Source: Gammaproteobacteria bacterium (lineage in GTDB: Bacteria > Pseudomonadota > Gammaproteobacteria > Steroidobacterales > GCA-2729495). From it: 47,961 nt of DNA. The translations under genes were made by a program, and so were the position numbers. Numbering within the stretch: position 1 is the stretch's first letter; each line of letters starts with the position of its first letter. Below the pieces are notes generated by a model. The model was given only the letters and a program-made list of their open reading frames with translations. It did not search any database and was not told where the DNA came from. Below are positions 7,048-15,885 of the stretch, in pieces. The stretch covers positions 1 through 47,961 of the forward strand of contig JASLMV010000020.1 of assembly GCA_030746435.1 (NCBI GenBank). Reading direction: 5' to 3'.

Positions 7048-8490
7048 ATGATGTTTCGTAATCTAATAATTCTCAGCGCATCGGCAGCAGCCATGTTGCT
7101 GCTGTTCAGTAGCGGTGCCAGTGCCGCGGCTATCGATCCCGACAAGGATTTGCGTGAACAATTGCTTGCTATTCCGCTGACCCCGAATCTGGGCGGCGAC
7201 ACAACCGTGGATACGGTGGGCCCTCGGGCGTTTCGCTCAATTGCCCCAAATGCTGACAACGATTTGGTATTTGATTTCCTGTTTGGTCAGCGTATGTTTG
7301 ATGTGGTCTGGGACCACTACATTATTTCTCCCGCATTAGACGGGCTGGGTCCGTTGTTTAATCGCACTGCCTGTCGAGAATGTCACGAGGGCAATGGGCG
7401 CGGGCAGCCGCCCAAGTCTGTTGGCGCCCCCATGAAATCAATCCTCGTCAGGCTCAGTGTGCCGGGTCAGGATCAGCACGGCGGGCCCAATCCGGTACCG
7501 AAGTACGGCGATCAGTTGCAGGATCGTGCTGTACCAGGCGTTCGGGCGGAAGGGCAGGCCATTATGGAGTGGGAGGAAATCGAGGGCTCTTATGGTGATG
7601 GCACGCCCTACACACTTCGCAAACCCACGGTGAAATTTACCAATCTCGCTTACGGCGATATGCCCGAAGATTTGATGACATCGGCGCGAGTGGCGGCCCC
7701 GGTGATTGGGCTCGGACTGTTGCAATCCATTCCGGAAGAAAATCTCCATGCGCTGGCCGACCCTGATGACGCCAATGGTGATGGGATTTCGGGTCGTGTG
7801 AACATTGCCTGGGATGCTGTGAACAAGAAAATGGCGACCGGCCGCTTTGGCTGGAAAGCCAATGTTCCGACGGTTCATCATCAGAGCGCCGGCGCTGCGC
7901 TGGGTGATATGGGTATGACCACTGCACTTTTCCGGACTAATCTCTGTGAACCGGTACAGAAAGATTGTATTGCCATGGCAAATAGCATGGCGGCATCAGT
8001 TGGTTCGCCGGAAATTGTTCCCGAAATGTTTGATCCATTGGTCGGATATATGATGCTGATCGGAATGCCGCAGCAGCGCGATGCAGACAACCCGGCCGTT
8101 CAGCGCGGCGAACAATTATTCCGCGGCATTGGCTGCACAGGTTGTCATATGCCAGCACAGGTGTCGGGCGACGATACGTTGCCGGCATTGCGCGGCCAGG
8201 TATTTCACCCGTTTACCGATCTGCTCGTGCATGACATGGGCGAGGGGCTGGCTGATAACCGGCCTGACTTCGGTGCATCCGGGAGTGAATGGCGAACGGC
8301 ACCATTGTGGGGCATCGGCCTGACCTACGAGGTGTGCCTGTGCAACTTTTACTTGCACGACGGCAGGGCGCGCAGTATTTCGGAAGCGATTCTCTGGCAT
8401 GGTGGTGAAGCTGAAGGGCGGCGCGAAGCCTTCCGCAACCTGAGTAAAGATCAGCGCGACGACCTGCTGGCTTTCCTTGGGTCGTTGTAG
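7048..8490 (+). CDS. Di-heme oxidoreductase, DUF1111 (DHOR) family
   Basis: A 480-residue exported protein of the putative di-haem peroxidase-like family sometimes called thiol oxidoreductase. The signal peptide covers about residues 1-27. Two haem sites are visible: CRECH at 109-113, followed by the family's EGNGRGQPP, and CTGCH at 363-367. The C-terminal HDGRARSISEAILWHGGEAE is also typical and matches the MauG/CcpA fold, where it lies near the low-potential haem. The reaction of this family is not well established. It starts 14 bases after the lipoprotein gene and is probably anchored or assisted by it. GATGGGGATGGG just before the ATG supplies the ribosome binding site. Confidence 0.9.
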   Translation: MMFRNLIILSASAAAMLLLFSSGASAAAIDPDKDLREQLLAIPLTPNLGGDTTVDTVGPRAFRSIAPNADNDLVFDFLFGQRMFDVVWDHYIISPALDGLGPLFNRTACRECHEGNGRGQPPKSVGAPMKSILVRLSVPGQDQHGGPNPVPKYGDQLQDRAVPGVRAEGQAIMEWEEIEGSYGDGTPYTLRKPTVKFTNLAYGDMPEDLMTSARVAAPVIGLGLLQSIPEENLHALADPDDANGDGISGRVNIAWDAVNKKMATGRFGWKANVPTVHHQSAGAALGDMGMTTALFRTNLCEPVQKDCIAMANSMAASVGSPEIVPEMFDPLVGYMMLIGMPQQRDADNPAVQRGEQLFRGIGCTGCHMPAQVSGDDTLPALRGQVFHPFTDLLVHDMGEGLADNRPDFGASGSEWRTAPLWGIGLTYEVCLCNFYLHDGRARSISEAILWHGGEAEGRREAFRNLSKDQRDDLLAFLGSL

Positions 8491-8512
8491 AGTCGCTATA
8501 GCGGCTCGGAAC

Positions 8513-9529
8513 ATGCCCCGGCGATTCAACTCAAGGAGCGCCGGCTCGGTAATCGGTATAACCGCACTGGCGTTCGTGCTGGCAGCGTGCTCCCCTGTTA
8601 CGCGCGGAGACGGTGGCTTATATAAGTACGACCGCGGGCCGCACGAAGTCCAGATCGTTGACAAGCTGACGATGACGGACGAGGTCCAGGGCCGTGAAGT
8701 GCCGTTGCGGCTGCTGTTCCCTGCAGAAGACGGGCCCTTCCCGCTGGTCGTGTTCAGCTCGGGGGCTTTCTGTTTCCCGCAGATGTACGACCTCGTCACC
8801 TCGCACTGGGTTTCGCACGGCTACGTCGTGATCGTCCCCAACCACCTGGACTCGCCCAACAATGCCGCGCCGCCTACCGCTGAGCAGTTTCCGCTGATGT
8901 TCCCATCGCGGGTGCGCGATATTTCATATGTCGTCGACGATATAGAAGAGATCCAGGCTCGTGCCGGTATCGAATCAAAGGTAGACAGCACACGTTTGGC
9001 AGCCGCAGGTCATTCCTTCGGCGCGATCATATCGTTGATCAAGACCGGGCTTGAACTTAAGCCGCAGTATGCCGATACATGGGCCAGCACCTTCGACGAT
9101 CGCTTTGAAGCCGCGGTAGTCCTGAGTGCCCCGGGTCCCGGTGTAGGTCCCGGTATGGATTCGTTGACCGAAGACGCCTACACGAAAATCCGTAAACCGC
9201 TGATCGCGACCGGCGGCACCAACGACGTCGGCAGGGTGAACCCGGGCAACTACAGCCCCGCGGAATGGCGCACGCTCGCATACAAGCTTGCGCCACCCGG
9301 TGACAAGTATTCCGTGATTACGGAAGGCTCGGATCATTACATGGGCGGCCTGATTTGCAACCCGGACCGTGGCGGCGATCCCGATCCCGAGAGTGTCGCG
9401 ATCGTCGCTTCTGTGACCACGGCTTTCCTCGATGCTTATATCAAGGATGATGAAGCGGCGCTGGCGTTCCTCGAGGCAGCGGACGTGGAAGCGCTGACTA
9501 ACGGCCAAGCGCGAGCGAAACGTAAATGA
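8513..9529 (+). CDS. Lipoprotein alpha/beta hydrolase (dienelactone/PAF-acetylhydrolase type)
   Basis: 338 residues from ATG at 8513; a TTG start at 8477 would overlap the previous gene and precede the signal peptide. The signal ends in LAAC, so it is a lipoprotein. The alpha/beta hydrolase fold shows the oxyanion region FSSGAFC, the nucleophile elbow GHSFG (about residue 167), an Asp candidate in GGTNDVGR, and His in EGSDHYMGG. The pattern resembles predicted dienelactone hydrolases and PAF acetylhydrolases. Its last four bases (ATGA) overlap the start of the PQQ sugar dehydrogenase, so the two are translationally coupled. A lactonase step opening the sugar lactone made by that dehydrogenase would fit, but that is inference. 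Confidence 0.85.
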   Translation: MPRRFNSRSAGSVIGITALAFVLAACSPVTRGDGGLYKYDRGPHEVQIVDKLTMTDEVQGREVPLRLLFPAEDGPFPLVVFSSGAFCFPQMYDLVTSHWVSHGYVVIVPNHLDSPNNAAPPTAEQFPLMFPSRVRDISYVVDDIEEIQARAGIESKVDSTRLAAAGHSFGAIISLIKTGLELKPQYADTWASTFDDRFEAAVVLSAPGPGVGPGMDSLTEDAYTKIRKPLIATGGTNDVGRVNPGNYSPAEWRTLAYKLAPPGDKYSVITEGSDHYMGGLICNPDRGGDPDPESVAIVASVTTAFLDAYIKDDEAALAFLEAADVEALTNGQARAKRK

Positions 9530-10719
9530 ATAGTCGAACTGCTTGTTTTTTTATCCTCTGTAGCGCGTTACTCGTCGCCTGTGGACCTCCGGCGGAGCAG
9601 GCGCCTGCCGATCCCGATGCCGTATCCGGCGCCAGCCAGCCGGCAGGGACGGCCGACGGCGAGGCCATCGTATTCGAGTCAGCGGGTGCCAGCCTGACCC
9701 TTGAAGAGCTCGTGACGACCGGCAACGTCATCTGGGCCATGGATTTCATTGCACCCGACACGATGATATTTACCGAACGGCAGGGCGCGGTGAAACTTCT
9801 GAATACCACTACGAACGAAATTACCAGCGTGGACGGCGGGCCCGATGTCCATGTCAGCGACAGTGGCGGGTTGTTCGACATCATGGTGGACCCGGATTTC
9901 GCAAACACCGGGTTTATATTTTTTACCTACATTAAAGGGCTTGGCGAGCAAAGCGCTGTCGCTGTTGCGCGCTCGCGGCTCGAAGGTAATAACCTCGTCG
10001 ACACGCAGGACCTGTTCGTTGCAAATAACCCCAGCGACGACCATGCACACTGGGGTTCGCGCGTCATCATGGATAATGAGCGTTACCTGTTCTTTACATC
10101 GGGCGACCGCCATGTCCCGGACAACGCGCAGTCAACAGCCAGCCACGGCGGCAAGGTTCTGCGTATCCGGGCTGATGGCAGCGTTCCTGATGACAATCCC
10201 TTTGCGGGCCAGGCCGGGGCCGCCCCCGAGGTGTGGTCGCTAGGCCACCGGAACCCGCAGGGCTTGTTTCTGGACCCGGGTTCCGGCGTGCTGTTTGAGC
10301 AGGAACACGGCCCTACGGGCGGCGACGAGATCAACCGGATAGAGAAGGCGGCGAACTACGGCTGGCCCATAATCAGCTACGGGGACAATATCTGGGGCGA
10401 CAGACAGCCCGAGGGTGCGGAGCGGGACGGCCTGGAACAACCGCTGGCTTATTTCAAGCCCGGTATTGCGCCAACCGGGATCTGCATTTACAAGGGTGAC
10501 AGAATCCCGGGCTGGCAGGGCAGCGTGTTCAGCAGCACGCTCAGGGGTTACGTGGTGCGGCTGGAGCTGGCCGGTGACGCGATAGCGTCTGAAGAGCGCC
10601 TGCTTACCGAGTGGGGCCAACGGTTGCGTGACGTCGTGGAAGGGCCCGATGGAAGCCTTTACCTTGCCTCGGAAGCGGGGAAAATAGGACGAATAGTACC
10701 CGTCGAAAGCAAGCTTTAA
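9526..10719 (+). CDS. PQQ-dependent sugar dehydrogenase (YliI-like), lipoprotein
   Basis: 397 residues of the glucose/sorbosone dehydrogenase (GSDH) six-bladed propeller family, like the soluble aldose sugar dehydrogenase YliI of E. coli. It begins with a lipoprotein signal ending LVAC. Recognisable pieces are DFIAPDTMIFTERQGAVKLL, the active-site region HWGSRV, HGGKVLRIRADGSVPDDNPF, WSLGHRNPQGL, EHGPTGGDEINRI and NYGWPIISYG, which in the family bind PQQ, Ca2+ and substrate. It would oxidise aldoses to lactones on the periplasmic side. It shares an ATGA overlap with the hydrolase before it. It has no haem site, so electrons must go to a separate acceptor. Confidence 0.92.
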   Translation: MNSRTACFFILCSALLVACGPPAEQAPADPDAVSGASQPAGTADGEAIVFESAGASLTLEELVTTGNVIWAMDFIAPDTMIFTERQGAVKLLNTTTNEITSVDGGPDVHVSDSGGLFDIMVDPDFANTGFIFFTYIKGLGEQSAVAVARSRLEGNNLVDTQDLFVANNPSDDHAHWGSRVIMDNERYLFFTSGDRHVPDNAQSTASHGGKVLRIRADGSVPDDNPFAGQAGAAPEVWSLGHRNPQGLFLDPGSGVLFEQEHGPTGGDEINRIEKAANYGWPIISYGDNIWGDRQPEGAERDGLEQPLAYFKPGIAPTGICIYKGDRIPGWQGSVFSSTLRGYVVRLELAGDAIASEERLLTEWGQRLRDVVEGPDGSLYLASEAGKIGRIVPVESKL

Positions 10720-10762
10720 ATAGCTATTAAACAATGGCTGGCTGATATAGAGGCACAGAAAA

Positions 10763-12235
10763 ATGAAAACCTTTTTTAAGATTTGCGGGATCGTAATCGT
10801 CGTTGTCGTTGTAGGCGCTTACTCAACATACACGTATATGAACCGGCCCCATGAAGATATTTACAGTATTTACGTAAACCAGGATCCAACACCGGTCGGT
10901 AAAACGGGTGTTTTCCTGATAGGACTGCACACGCCGGAAGATTTCGAGCCAACCTGGTGGTACAACATTCTGCACCACAGTGTGCATGCAAATATTCCCT
11001 GGCCGATCCAGATAACATCGCTTGCCGACAACGGGGTTGCCCTTGTAGATCCCGAGCGCTATTACTCTACCGAGGAATTCGTACCGACCCGGTTAATGGA
11101 CCGCTTCGGCAGAGAGCACGATATGGATCGCACGCCGTATATCGAACGATATCGTGAAGGCCTGGTCGAGTGGCAACTGCCCAGGGAGTCGCGGCATCTT
11201 GATTCAGGTTACTGGCTGTATACAGGCCGCAATGACGGGATTCCCAGCCGGGTTGGCAAGCGCATTAACCTTGCGAAGCACTGGTTTTACGGTAACGGGA
11301 TCAAGCAGCGGAAGATTCCCGCAGACTACCAGTCTTTTCGGATTTACGATATAGCATTCGATATGTTGCAGGCCAGCTATCCGGGCACGCCGTACCGGAT
11401 CGCCGACACCCAGGACCCCTATCTCTGGAAGAAGAAAATTCTCGAGCTTCTGGACGGTGGTGCGGAAACCCTGGTGCTTGCTTCCCCCATGGTGATGTAC
11501 TCCGACTACGAGGATTTCCACAACGGCTTCGGCCACAGTATTGAGATCGTCAGGGAGTGGGAAGCCCGGAACGATCGGAAAATCAAAATCATCATGACGG
11601 ATCCCATGGGTTACCAGAAAGCTATGCGGGATGGCTATCTCCTGATACTCAAGGACAAGCTCGACCAGTTACCGGCAGGCGTGGACATCAAGCATGTCTG
11701 GTCAATACACGGGATGCCCTGGTCCAGGGTGCCGAACGAGTCCTGGTTGAAGATGTCACCCCCCTACAAAGCAGCGATGGTCGCCGATGCCGAGGCGTTG
11801 CTTGCGGAGTACGATTTTGGCCGCACGGAAGTTGTCGTAAGCCAGGATCATTTCGCCGATCACTACTGGAACCCGGATGGCGCGGTACTTTCGACCAACA
11901 AGGCCTACCTCGATGGCGTAGCCGACGGTTACGACTATGTAACGAGTATCCCTATTGAGTTCTATAACGAGAACACCGATACCCTGTTTTCCCACGCGAT
12001 GTCTAACTACGAAAACTTCCCGGGGTTCGATGTCTATAACGAGATTGACTACCCGGACTGGGAAAAGCCCTATACCTCGCATTTCGAAATCGACGGCACG
12101 CAAATCGATTACCTGGGAATTCCCACCGGTGACCGCTACAGGCCTTATATTGCGGAGGCCCTGTTTAACACGTTCGACGCCATTTTGTCGCAGCGGGCCG
12201 GAGCGAATACCGCAACGAGGGTGTCAGCGAATTAG
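10763..12235 (+). CDS. Membrane-anchored ferrochelatase-like protein (chelatase superfamily)
   Basis: 490 residues with one N-terminal membrane helix (KICGIVIVVVVVGAYSTYTY) preceded by lysines, so the rest should lie in the periplasm. The body follows class II chelatases: an N-terminal strand TGVFLIGLHTPED like the LVxxGTP of HemH; GGAETLVLASPMVMYS like the strand before PLYPQYS; SIHGMP (His316) where HemH has its catalytic SAHGxP; PPYKAAMVADAEALL like the helix after GDPY; and SIPIEFYNENTDTL (Glu403) like the HemH segment with its catalytic Glu, PISFVSEHIETL. The second active-site His of that segment is Asn here. Ferrochelatases are cytoplasmic or matrix-facing and about 320 residues, so an extracytoplasmic 490-residue version is unusual. 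Metal and tetrapyrrole are unknown, and it may be a non-enzymatic descendant. Confidence 0.7.
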   Translation: MKTFFKICGIVIVVVVVGAYSTYTYMNRPHEDIYSIYVNQDPTPVGKTGVFLIGLHTPEDFEPTWWYNILHHSVHANIPWPIQITSLADNGVALVDPERYYSTEEFVPTRLMDRFGREHDMDRTPYIERYREGLVEWQLPRESRHLDSGYWLYTGRNDGIPSRVGKRINLAKHWFYGNGIKQRKIPADYQSFRIYDIAFDMLQASYPGTPYRIADTQDPYLWKKKILELLDGGAETLVLASPMVMYSDYEDFHNGFGHSIEIVREWEARNDRKIKIIMTDPMGYQKAMRDGYLLILKDKLDQLPAGVDIKHVWSIHGMPWSRVPNESWLKMSPPYKAAMVADAEALLAEYDFGRTEVVVSQDHFADHYWNPDGAVLSTNKAYLDGVADGYDYVTSIPIEFYNENTDTLFSHAMSNYENFPGFDVYNEIDYPDWEKPYTSHFEIDGTQIDYLGIPTGDRYRPYIAEALFNTFDAILSQRAGANTATRVSAN

Positions 12236-12853
12236 GCCATCATGGCGCAGCCGTTCGGCGACCACATCGCTGAGTACGTCGATAACGTCGGTGAGCGTTT
12301 CCTGCTTGGCGGCGGTTGCTACAACCGTATAGATTGGTTCTTCGCCGCCGGTCCTGATGACATCTGTCGTGAGTGATGTCGTATATTCGCTGGTTATGTA
12401 CGCTTCCTCTTCTCTTTCGATGTAGTCGTAGCGAAACAGCGTGCCTTGCTGGCGCCGCTGGTGGATATCGGTCCTGCCCTGGACTTCAACCGCCTGTACA
12501 TCGAGGCTTTTCACCCGGGTTATGACGATGGCATCCGCATCCTGCCGCTCGGCGACCGTGTTGATGGTTTCGGCATTGATCTCGGTAGCCGTATCCATGA
12601 GCCTCGCACTGGCCCACGCGCGGGTCGTGGCATTGGTGAGGTCGAATGCCACGGCGTCCTCAAAACTCAGTCGCCGGTCGGCATTGTCTGCAACTGCCAC
12701 GACAAGGACGCGTTCGAATCGCGCGCCCCTGGCGCTGTTGTCGTGCCAGTTGGAATGCACGCTGGTATTGCTCGCGCAACCCGCCGCAATCACAGCAACG
12801 AGCAGGAACAGGTAAGAGCGCGGAGCCAGGTAGTTTTTGCAGGCTTTTGACAT
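12224..12853 (-). CDS. Lipoprotein of unknown function
   Basis: 209 residues, convergent with the chelatase-like gene and overlapping its last 12 bases. The signal peptide ends IAAGC, so it is lipidated. The body starts with a strand RVLVVAVADNADRR and continues with DADAIVITRVKS, a pattern seen in many small periplasmic lipoproteins (DUF4136-like or TolB-N-like alpha/beta domains) that assemble at the envelope. I cannot place it in a named family. The gene lies upstream of, and divergent from, the SRP RNA-dnaX cluster. Confidence 0.75.
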   Translation of the reverse strand: MSKACKNYLAPRSYLFLLVAVIAAGCASNTSVHSNWHDNSARGARFERVLVVAVADNADRRLSFEDAVAFDLTNATTRAWASARLMDTATEINAETINTVAERQDADAIVITRVKSLDVQAVEVQGRTDIHQRRQQGTLFRYDYIEREEEAYITSEYTTSLTTDVIRTGGEEPIYTVVATAAKQETLTDVIDVLSDVVAERLRHDGLIR

Positions 12854-13074
12854 AGTCGGCTAACAGGAGCGGTGCACACCAGTTGTGAAATCGCAACCTG
12901 TTAAAACCCAAGTATGGCAAAAGGTGTATGGAATACAAGCGATTAGGAGATTCGTCTCCATTTACTTCTCGCGCTGCTCTCCGGGCGGCACGCGAGCGGG
13001 CGCTACCTGCGATGCGTCGAGGCACGAAGCAGCTGGCGGTGCCCGGAAGCGCCCGGCCAGAGTTGCTGCCACGC

Positions 13075-13103
13075 TTGCTCAGCGCCGCGCCAGCGCATAT
13101 TCT
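13075..13103 (+). promoter_or_regulatory. Sigma70-type promoter of the SRP RNA
   Basis: A -35 box TTGCTC (13075-13080), a 17-bp spacer and a -10 box TATTCT (13098-13103) end seven bases before the first G of the SRP RNA at 13110. Spacing and position are ideal for a stable-RNA promoter. The rest of 12854-13074 shows no supported gene. Confidence 0.7.
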
Positions 13104-13109
13104 GTTATT

Positions 13110-13218
13110 GGGTCTGCGCCGGTCCTCTCGCGACGGCGAACCGTGAACCCCGTCAGGCCCGGAAGGGAGCAGCGGTAACGGAGATGCCGGGCGCCGGGAT
13201 GTGGCTGGCGCGGGCCTT
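13110..13218 (+). ncRNA. ffs: Signal recognition particle RNA (4.5S type)
   Basis: About 109 nt with the conserved SRP hairpin tip: GTCAGGCCCGGAAGGGAGCA carries the GGAA tetraloop and the asymmetric AGCA loop that bind Ffh. The ends pair: GGGTCTGCGCC at 13110-13120 against GGCGCGGGCCT at 13207-13217. This is the short bacterial form without an Alu domain. It binds Ffh and targets nascent membrane proteins to FtsY. The position directly upstream of dnaX is common in proteobacteria. The 3' end is set by pairing; no T-rich terminator is seen. Confidence 0.95.
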
Positions 13219-13277
13219 AGTGCATAACGCAGCATCCATACAAACAGCGGCCTGAAGCCGGGTTCAAGTGATACTAC

Positions 13278-14897
13278 ATGAGCTATCTCGCACTCGCCCG
13301 TAAGTGGCGACCAAAAATTTTTGCAGACGTTGCCGGTCAGGATCACGTGGTTCGGGCGTTAACGAACGCGTTGAAAGGCGGTAGGGTGCATCATGCCTAT
13401 CTGTTCGCTGGTACCCGTGGTGTCGGCAAGACCACCGTTGCCAGAATCCTGGCCAAGGCGCTGAATTGTGAGGCAGGAGTCAACACAGAACCGTGCGGCG
13501 AATGCAGTGCGTGTACGAGCATAGACGAAGGACGGTTCGTTGACCTGATCGAGGTAGATGCCGCTTCCCGCACCAAGGTCGACGATACCCGTGATCTGCT
13601 TGAGAATGTGCAGTACACGCCGAGTTCCGGGCGTTACAAGGTTTATCTCATCGACGAGGTCCACATGCTCTCGGGGCACTCATTTAATGCCCTGTTGAAG
13701 ACGCTCGAAGAACCGCCGCCGCACGTTAAGTTTCTGCTCGCCACGACAGACCCGCAGAAGTTACCGGTTACCGTTCTCTCGCGATGTCTGCAGTTCAACC
13801 TGAAGCGCCTGTCCAGCGACCTGATCGTCGACCGCATGGCGCTTATTTGCGAGGAAGAGAAAATTAAGGCGGACGGAATGGTCCTGCCGCGTATCGCCAG
13901 GGCCGCATCCGGCAGCATGCGCGATGCGCTGAGCCTGCTGGATCAGGCGCTGGCGTTCGGTGGTGGTGAATTACGCGATGACGATGTTGCCGAAATGCTG
14001 GGCAGCCTCGATCAGCGGCATATCGGTGAATTGCTGGAGTGTCTCACGGCAGGTGATGCGCCCGGTCTGCTCGGGCAGGTGCGTAACCTGCAGGAACTGG
14101 TGCCGGATTACGAGTCAGTATTGAATGATCTGGCAACCGTACTGCAGCAGATTGCGGTTCTGAAACTGGCGGGTCCGGACAGCCTGGATGAAGACGCTGA
14201 TACGGAAATGCTGGCGGGTTTTGCCGATCAACTCAGCGATGAACTGGTACAGCTTTTTTACCAGATCGCAGTTACCGGCAGACGGGATATAAGCCTGGCC
14301 CCCGACCCGCGCCTGGGCTTTGAGATGACACTGCTGCGAATGGTTGCATTTCGACCTGCGGCGGCAGCTCCGCCGGGTTCGGTTACCGGTGGCGGGCAGC
14401 AGTTAACGCCCGGTGGGAGCATCCCACGCGGGGCAGCGGCCGACCGGAAAGACCGGCGCAGCGCTGCGAGCACGACGCCCGATCTGGCGGCCAGGTCGCC
14501 GGGGGCTCCGGAATGGCCCGGTATTATCGATGCGCTAAAATTAACGGGTGCGTTGCGCCAGTTGGCGGAGAACTGTGAACTCATCGAGAATGACGCATCC
14601 GGGTTCCGGTTGCATATCAGCAGGAGCAACGAACACCTGTTGACGGATCAGCTCCGGCAGCGCCTGGCTGAAGCGCTGCGCGCCGCCTACGGAGACAACT
14701 TAAGGGTGCAAATAGACCTGGTTGATGCCGTCAGCGATACGGTCGCCCTGCGTGAAGTCGATGATTCCGCGCGCAAGTTACGCGCGGCGCGCGATTCGAT
14801 CCAGAACGATCCCGATCTGCGCCAGATCATCGACGTATTCGGCGCGGAAATCGAAAACGATGCAATTCGGCCTGTTAACGGCAGTGGTAATCGTTAA
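13278..14897 (+). CDS. dnaX: DNA polymerase III subunits gamma/tau
   Basis: 539-residue clamp-loader ATPase. Walker A GTRGVGKT at residues 45-52; zinc-binding cysteines in NCEAGVNTEPCGECSAC; Walker B DEVHM; sensor region LLATTDPQKLPVTVLSRC. Domain III and a tau-specific C-terminal part follow after a Pro/Gly/Ala-rich linker near residues 370-410. It drives loading of the beta clamp and links polymerase cores to the helicase. I see no A-rich slippery heptamer of the E. coli AAAAAAG kind in the reading frame, so a frameshifted gamma form is not evident. It starts 60 bases after the SRP RNA and heads the dnaX-ybaB-recR operon. Confidence 0.97.
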   Translation: MSYLALARKWRPKIFADVAGQDHVVRALTNALKGGRVHHAYLFAGTRGVGKTTVARILAKALNCEAGVNTEPCGECSACTSIDEGRFVDLIEVDAASRTKVDDTRDLLENVQYTPSSGRYKVYLIDEVHMLSGHSFNALLKTLEEPPPHVKFLLATTDPQKLPVTVLSRCLQFNLKRLSSDLIVDRMALICEEEKIKADGMVLPRIARAASGSMRDALSLLDQALAFGGGELRDDDVAEMLGSLDQRHIGELLECLTAGDAPGLLGQVRNLQELVPDYESVLNDLATVLQQIAVLKLAGPDSLDEDADTEMLAGFADQLSDELVQLFYQIAVTGRRDISLAPDPRLGFEMTLLRMVAFRPAAAAPPGSVTGGGQQLTPGGSIPRGAAADRKDRRSAASTTPDLAARSPGAPEWPGIIDALKLTGALRQLAENCELIENDASGFRLHISRSNEHLLTDQLRQRLAEALRAAYGDNLRVQIDLVDAVSDTVALREVDDSARKLRAARDSIQNDPDLRQIIDVFGAEIENDAIRPVNGSGNR

Positions 14898-14935
14898 GCT
14901 TAAATTCTCTATAAGGAAATGAGGCCCACGCACAA

Positions 14936-15259
14936 ATGAAAAATCCTCTTGGCAACTTGATGAAGCAGGCTCAGGAAATGCAGACGCAGATGCAACAGGC
15001 TCAGGAGGAGCTTGGCCATATAGAAGTGCAGGGCGAAGCGGGCGGCGGGCTTGTCAGGCTGACCATGAGTTGTCGTCACGAAGTTCGTGCTATCAAGATT
15101 GACGACGCGCTGATAGGTGAAGATAAAGATATGCTGGAGGATGTGTTGGCAGCTGCTTTCAACGATGCCCTGCGCAAGGTCGAACAGACCGTACAAGACA
15201 AATACGCAGGAATGACCTCGGGCCTCGGGTTACCGCCCGGCATGAAGCTGCCATTCTGA
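14936..15259 (+). CDS. ybaB: Nucleoid-associated protein YbaB/EbfC
   Basis: 107 residues, the normal length. The helical start [24 protein letters not shown] is typical, as are [20 protein letters not shown] and the C-terminal [12 protein letters not shown]. It forms a dimer that binds DNA with little sequence preference. It lies between dnaX and recR as in most gammaproteobacteria. A purine-rich TAAGGAAATGAGG stretch lies upstream of the start. Confidence 0.97.
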   Translation: MKNPLGNLMKQAQEMQTQMQQAQEELGHIEVQGEAGGGLVRLTMSCRHEVRAIKIDDALIGEDKDMLEDVLAAAFNDALRKVEQTVQDKYAGMTSGLGLPPGMKLPF

Positions 15260-15276
15260 GCACAACGGACTGATTC

Positions 15277-15885
15277 ATGGCGTACTCGCCGTTATTGCAG
15301 CAACTGTTACAGGCATTGCGTTGCCTGCCGGGTGTGGGGCCGCGCACAGCCCAGCGTATGGCATTTCATTTGCTTGAACGTGACCGGGAGGGCGCCCGTG
15401 GCCTAGTTACGGCGCTGAGTGAAGGGCTGGAGCGCATAGGGGAATGCGAGCAGTGTCGTATGCTTGCCGAAGAGACGCTCTGCTGGGTTTGTGCATCCGC
15501 TGACCGCGATGCATCGGTGCTCTGTGTCGTTGAATCGCCGGCCGACGTCATTGCGGTCGAAGACTCGGGCATTTACCGTGGCCGCTATTTCGTTCTGCAG
15601 GGGCGTTTGTCTCCGCTGGACGGCATTGGGCCGGAAGAACTTGGCCTTAACCTCTTCGAACGGCAAATTGCCGCTGGTGATATTTGCGAAATTATTCTTG
15701 CGACCAGTTCAACCGTCGAGGGTGAAGCGACTGCGGGTTATCTTGCCGGCCTTGCACAGGAAAAAGGTATTAACGTGAGCCGCATCGCGCACGGCGTGCC
15801 GATCGGCGGTGAACTCGAGTATGTTGACCGCAGCACCCTGTCGCGCGCAATTTCAGGCCGCCAGTCGATGGACCTGGGTAGTTAA
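15277..15885 (+). CDS. recR: Recombination mediator RecR
   Basis: 202 residues, full length. Helix-hairpin-helix region [17 protein letters not shown], a Cys4 zinc finger starting CEQC and closing with LCWVC, and the Toprim domain with [15 protein letters not shown]. The C-terminal [24 protein letters not shown] is diagnostic. It acts with RecO and RecF to load RecA on SSB-coated DNA. It is the last gene of the dnaX operon and overlaps the end of the convergent rsgA by four bases. Confidence 0.97.
   Translation: MAYSPLLQQLLQALRCLPGVGPRTAQRMAFHLLERDREGARGLVTALSEGLERIGECEQCRMLAEETLCWVCASADRDASVLCVVESPADVIAVEDSGIYRGRYFVLQGRLSPLDGIGPEELGLNLFERQIAAGDICEIILATSSTVEGEATAGYLAGLAQEKGINVSRIAHGVPIGGELEYVDRSTLSRAISGRQSMDLGS

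Noticed and set aside
12885-13178. Plus-strand ORFs before and across the SRP RNA
   Set aside because: They run through the SRP RNA and its promoter, and resemble no protein.
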